Translations under genes and position numbers: made by a program
The notes under the pieces: generated by a model
Seen by the model: the letters and a program-made list of their open reading frames with translations, nothing else
What the model was told of the DNA's origin: nothing
Database searches by the model: none
Origin: RGIG8597 sp045133795
Lineage (GTDB): Bacteria; Spirochaetota; GWE2-31-10
NCBI GenBank assembly: GCA_045133795.1
Contig: JBGUUT010000091.1
Location: forward strand, 1 to 22,815
DNA length: 22,815 bases
Direction of reading: 5' to 3'
Shown here: piece after piece, positions 21,728 to 22,815 of the stretch
Position numbering within the stretch: the stretch's first letter is position 1
Layout: each line of letters starts with the position of its first letter

Positions 21728-22723
21728 TTATTGAATAATGATAACATCTGTAGCACGACCATTTTTATCTTTATTCTCTACAGCTTGCGGATCCGGTTCT
21801 TTTACAACAAGAAAATCTACCTTTGTGCCCTTATCCAATTTTTCATTTTTAAAGTCTTTATTTATTTCACTCATGTAAAAGAAATAATCTCCGGAATTAT
21901 CATTTGCTGATATGATTCGAAATCTTTGGATTCTTCGACTTATAGTTCCTTGTTTTCGTTGACAATTATTGTTTTCTATTTTCTCAACAAAGAAAGTTCG
22001 TTGATTTTTACCGTCATCTGTAATTGAGAATTTCTTATCAAACTTTCGCAATAATTCCAATGGAGTTTTTGCTCCGTAGTCATTTACGTTGAAATCTGAT
22101 TTTTGTCGGTAAACTCTTTCCCATAATTGAGATACAAGTTTTACATTCATATTTTTATAAAACGGAGTTAAGTCATAAGCATTTTCTAAAAACTTTTCTA
22201 AAGAAAAATCTTCTAATCCCGGTTCTTCCATTTTTTCTTTATCATCTAACAAAACATCTTCATCTTTATCATCTAAATCTTCAATATACAGAAATTCATT
22301 ACAAGCTTTTATCCAAATAGGTTTGCATTTACTTTTGTCACCTTCACCACCTTTTTCACCTATACCAATAACTCTTTTTCCTAACTCCCGAAGTCTTAAT
22401 GCCAAAGAATGAAAACCGTTATCGGAAGTAATAATTGCAAAAGTATTGATTTCTTTATGTTTTATAGCCATTTCAATAGCATCCATCATTATCAACTTAT
22501 CAACTGCTTGCTTTTCGTCATGATGAAATTGTTGAATAGCTGTAATCGGAGTTTTATTAAGTTGTTCTTTCCATGATTTCGTACTGGGTATAGACCAATC
22601 TGCATAAGCTCTTTGAAAAAGAATATCTCCTTTTGTTGATAAAGAATCAATTATAAGAGAAACCTTATTTGCCGATATGTTTTCGGCATCAAAAAACACT
22701 GCTATTTTAATTTCATCTTCCAT
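21728..22723 (-). CDS. NYN-domain (PIN-like) protein with LOTUS/OST-HTH and cold-shock-like domains
   Basis: A 331-residue protein with three regions. Residues 5-147 are a NYN (LabA/DUF88) domain, a PIN-like nuclease fold: the acidic sites are D12 (FFDAEN), D75/D81 (DKLIMMDAI) and D101 (ITSDNGF), enough for a metal-dependent RNase. An acidic linker (148-170) follows. Residues 171-248 fit an OST-HTH/LOTUS domain (VKLVSQLWERVYRQ, NVNDYGAKTPLELLRKF), known to bind RNA, including G-rich or structured RNA. Residues 257-331 look like a cold-shock/OB fold: GTISRRIQRFRIIS, DYFFYMSEI, LDKGTKVDFLVV, GRATDVIII. The call of the first two domains is good, the third tentative. ATG 22723 has an AAGGAGA site. 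It is probably a sequence- or structure-selective RNase. Confidence 0.85.
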   Translation of the reverse strand: MEDEIKIAVFFDAENISANKVSLIIDSLSTKGDILFQRAYADWSIPSTKSWKEQLNKTPITAIQQFHHDEKQAVDKLIMMDAIEMAIKHKEINTFAIITSDNGFHSLALRLRELGKRVIGIGEKGGEGDKSKCKPIWIKACNEFLYIEDLDDKDEDVLLDDKEKMEEPGLEDFSLEKFLENAYDLTPFYKNMNVKLVSQLWERVYRQKSDFNVNDYGAKTPLELLRKFDKKFSITDDGKNQRTFFVEKIENNNCQRKQGTISRRIQRFRIISANDNSGDYFFYMSEINKDFKNEKLDKGTKVDFLVVKEPDPQAVENKDKNGRATDVIIIQ

Positions 22724-22774
22724 AGTTTTATCTCCTTAAATATTTTTAGTTAAACAGCTTTTTTCATGATTATT

Positions 22775-22803
22775 GGTATATTCTTCAAATTTTTTGATAT
22801 ACC
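22775..22803. repeat. Imperfect dyad upstream of the NYN gene
   Basis: GGTATAT (22775-22781) and ATATACC (22797-22803) form a 7-bp dyad. Inside it TCAAA and TTTGA can also pair around TTT. It lies 52-80 bases before the NYN start, so it could be an operator or part of the leader. No terminator-like T-run makes the choice clear. Confidence 0.35.
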
Positions 22804-22815
22804 TAGAATTATCTC

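Noticed and set aside
1..22815. Mobile elements, prophage, toxin-antitoxin or defence island
   Set aside because: No transposase, integrase, terminal repeats, recombination site or known defence core gene was found; the NYN protein alone is not enough to call a defence system.

Overview
This window comes from an AT-rich bacterial chromosome using the standard code (TAA, TAG and TGA all act as stops). The gene content points to a spirochaete, most likely Treponema-like. The clues are a lipoprotein / LolA-like / MMPL exporter run, a RicT - YaaR - bactofilin - M23 block, and a BspA/LrrA-type leucine-rich repeat protein. The taxonomic call is an inference from remembered families and gene order; no 16S or other marker is present. 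No rRNA, tRNA, CRISPR array, transposase, phage gene or plasmid origin was seen.

Layout. (1) 1-760: the 5' end of a leftward gene, then a single-domain response regulator with a good promoter and terminator. (2) 762-5790, rightward: a radical SAM protein, a small lipoprotein, a LolA-like periplasmic protein, an RND/MMPL exporter and a zinc-ribbon methyltransferase. The last three are tightly packed or overlapping, which suggests an envelope-lipid or lipoprotein trafficking operon. (3) 5785-8697, leftward: M23 endopeptidase, bactofilin, YaaR/DUF327 and RicT (PSP1). The first two form a cell-shape pair. (4) 8698-10108: a tandem pair of small heat-shock proteins with structured intergenic DNA on both sides. 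(5) 10109-11571: a methyltransferase and a DUF2156 acyltransferase-like protein that overlap. (6) 11700-12689: a solitary ilvC with its own promoter and tandem terminators. (7) 12847-19532, rightward: a near-continuous run of a small TPR-like protein, a TPR protein, RlmN, an SPL-type radical SAM protein, CysK, an Asp/Glu racemase, a TtcA-like tRNA thiolase and a TcdA-like tRNA cyclase. It ends at a bidirectional terminator. (8) 19582-22723, leftward: a three-domain NYN - LOTUS - cold-shock-like protein followed by a large BspA-type LRR protein.

How the genes may work together. The envelope genes (lipoprotein, LolA-like, MMPL; bactofilin, M23) serve outer-membrane traffic and peptidoglycan shape. 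The long rightward run is rich in RNA-modification enzymes (RlmN, TtcA, TcdA). CysK in the same run makes cysteine, the usual sulfur source for thiolation and Fe-S clusters. Most of the window is ordinary core or lineage-specific chromosome. The best candidates for something less described are the NYN - LOTUS - CSD fusion beside a repeat-built LRR protein, and the structured DNA around the hsp20 genes.
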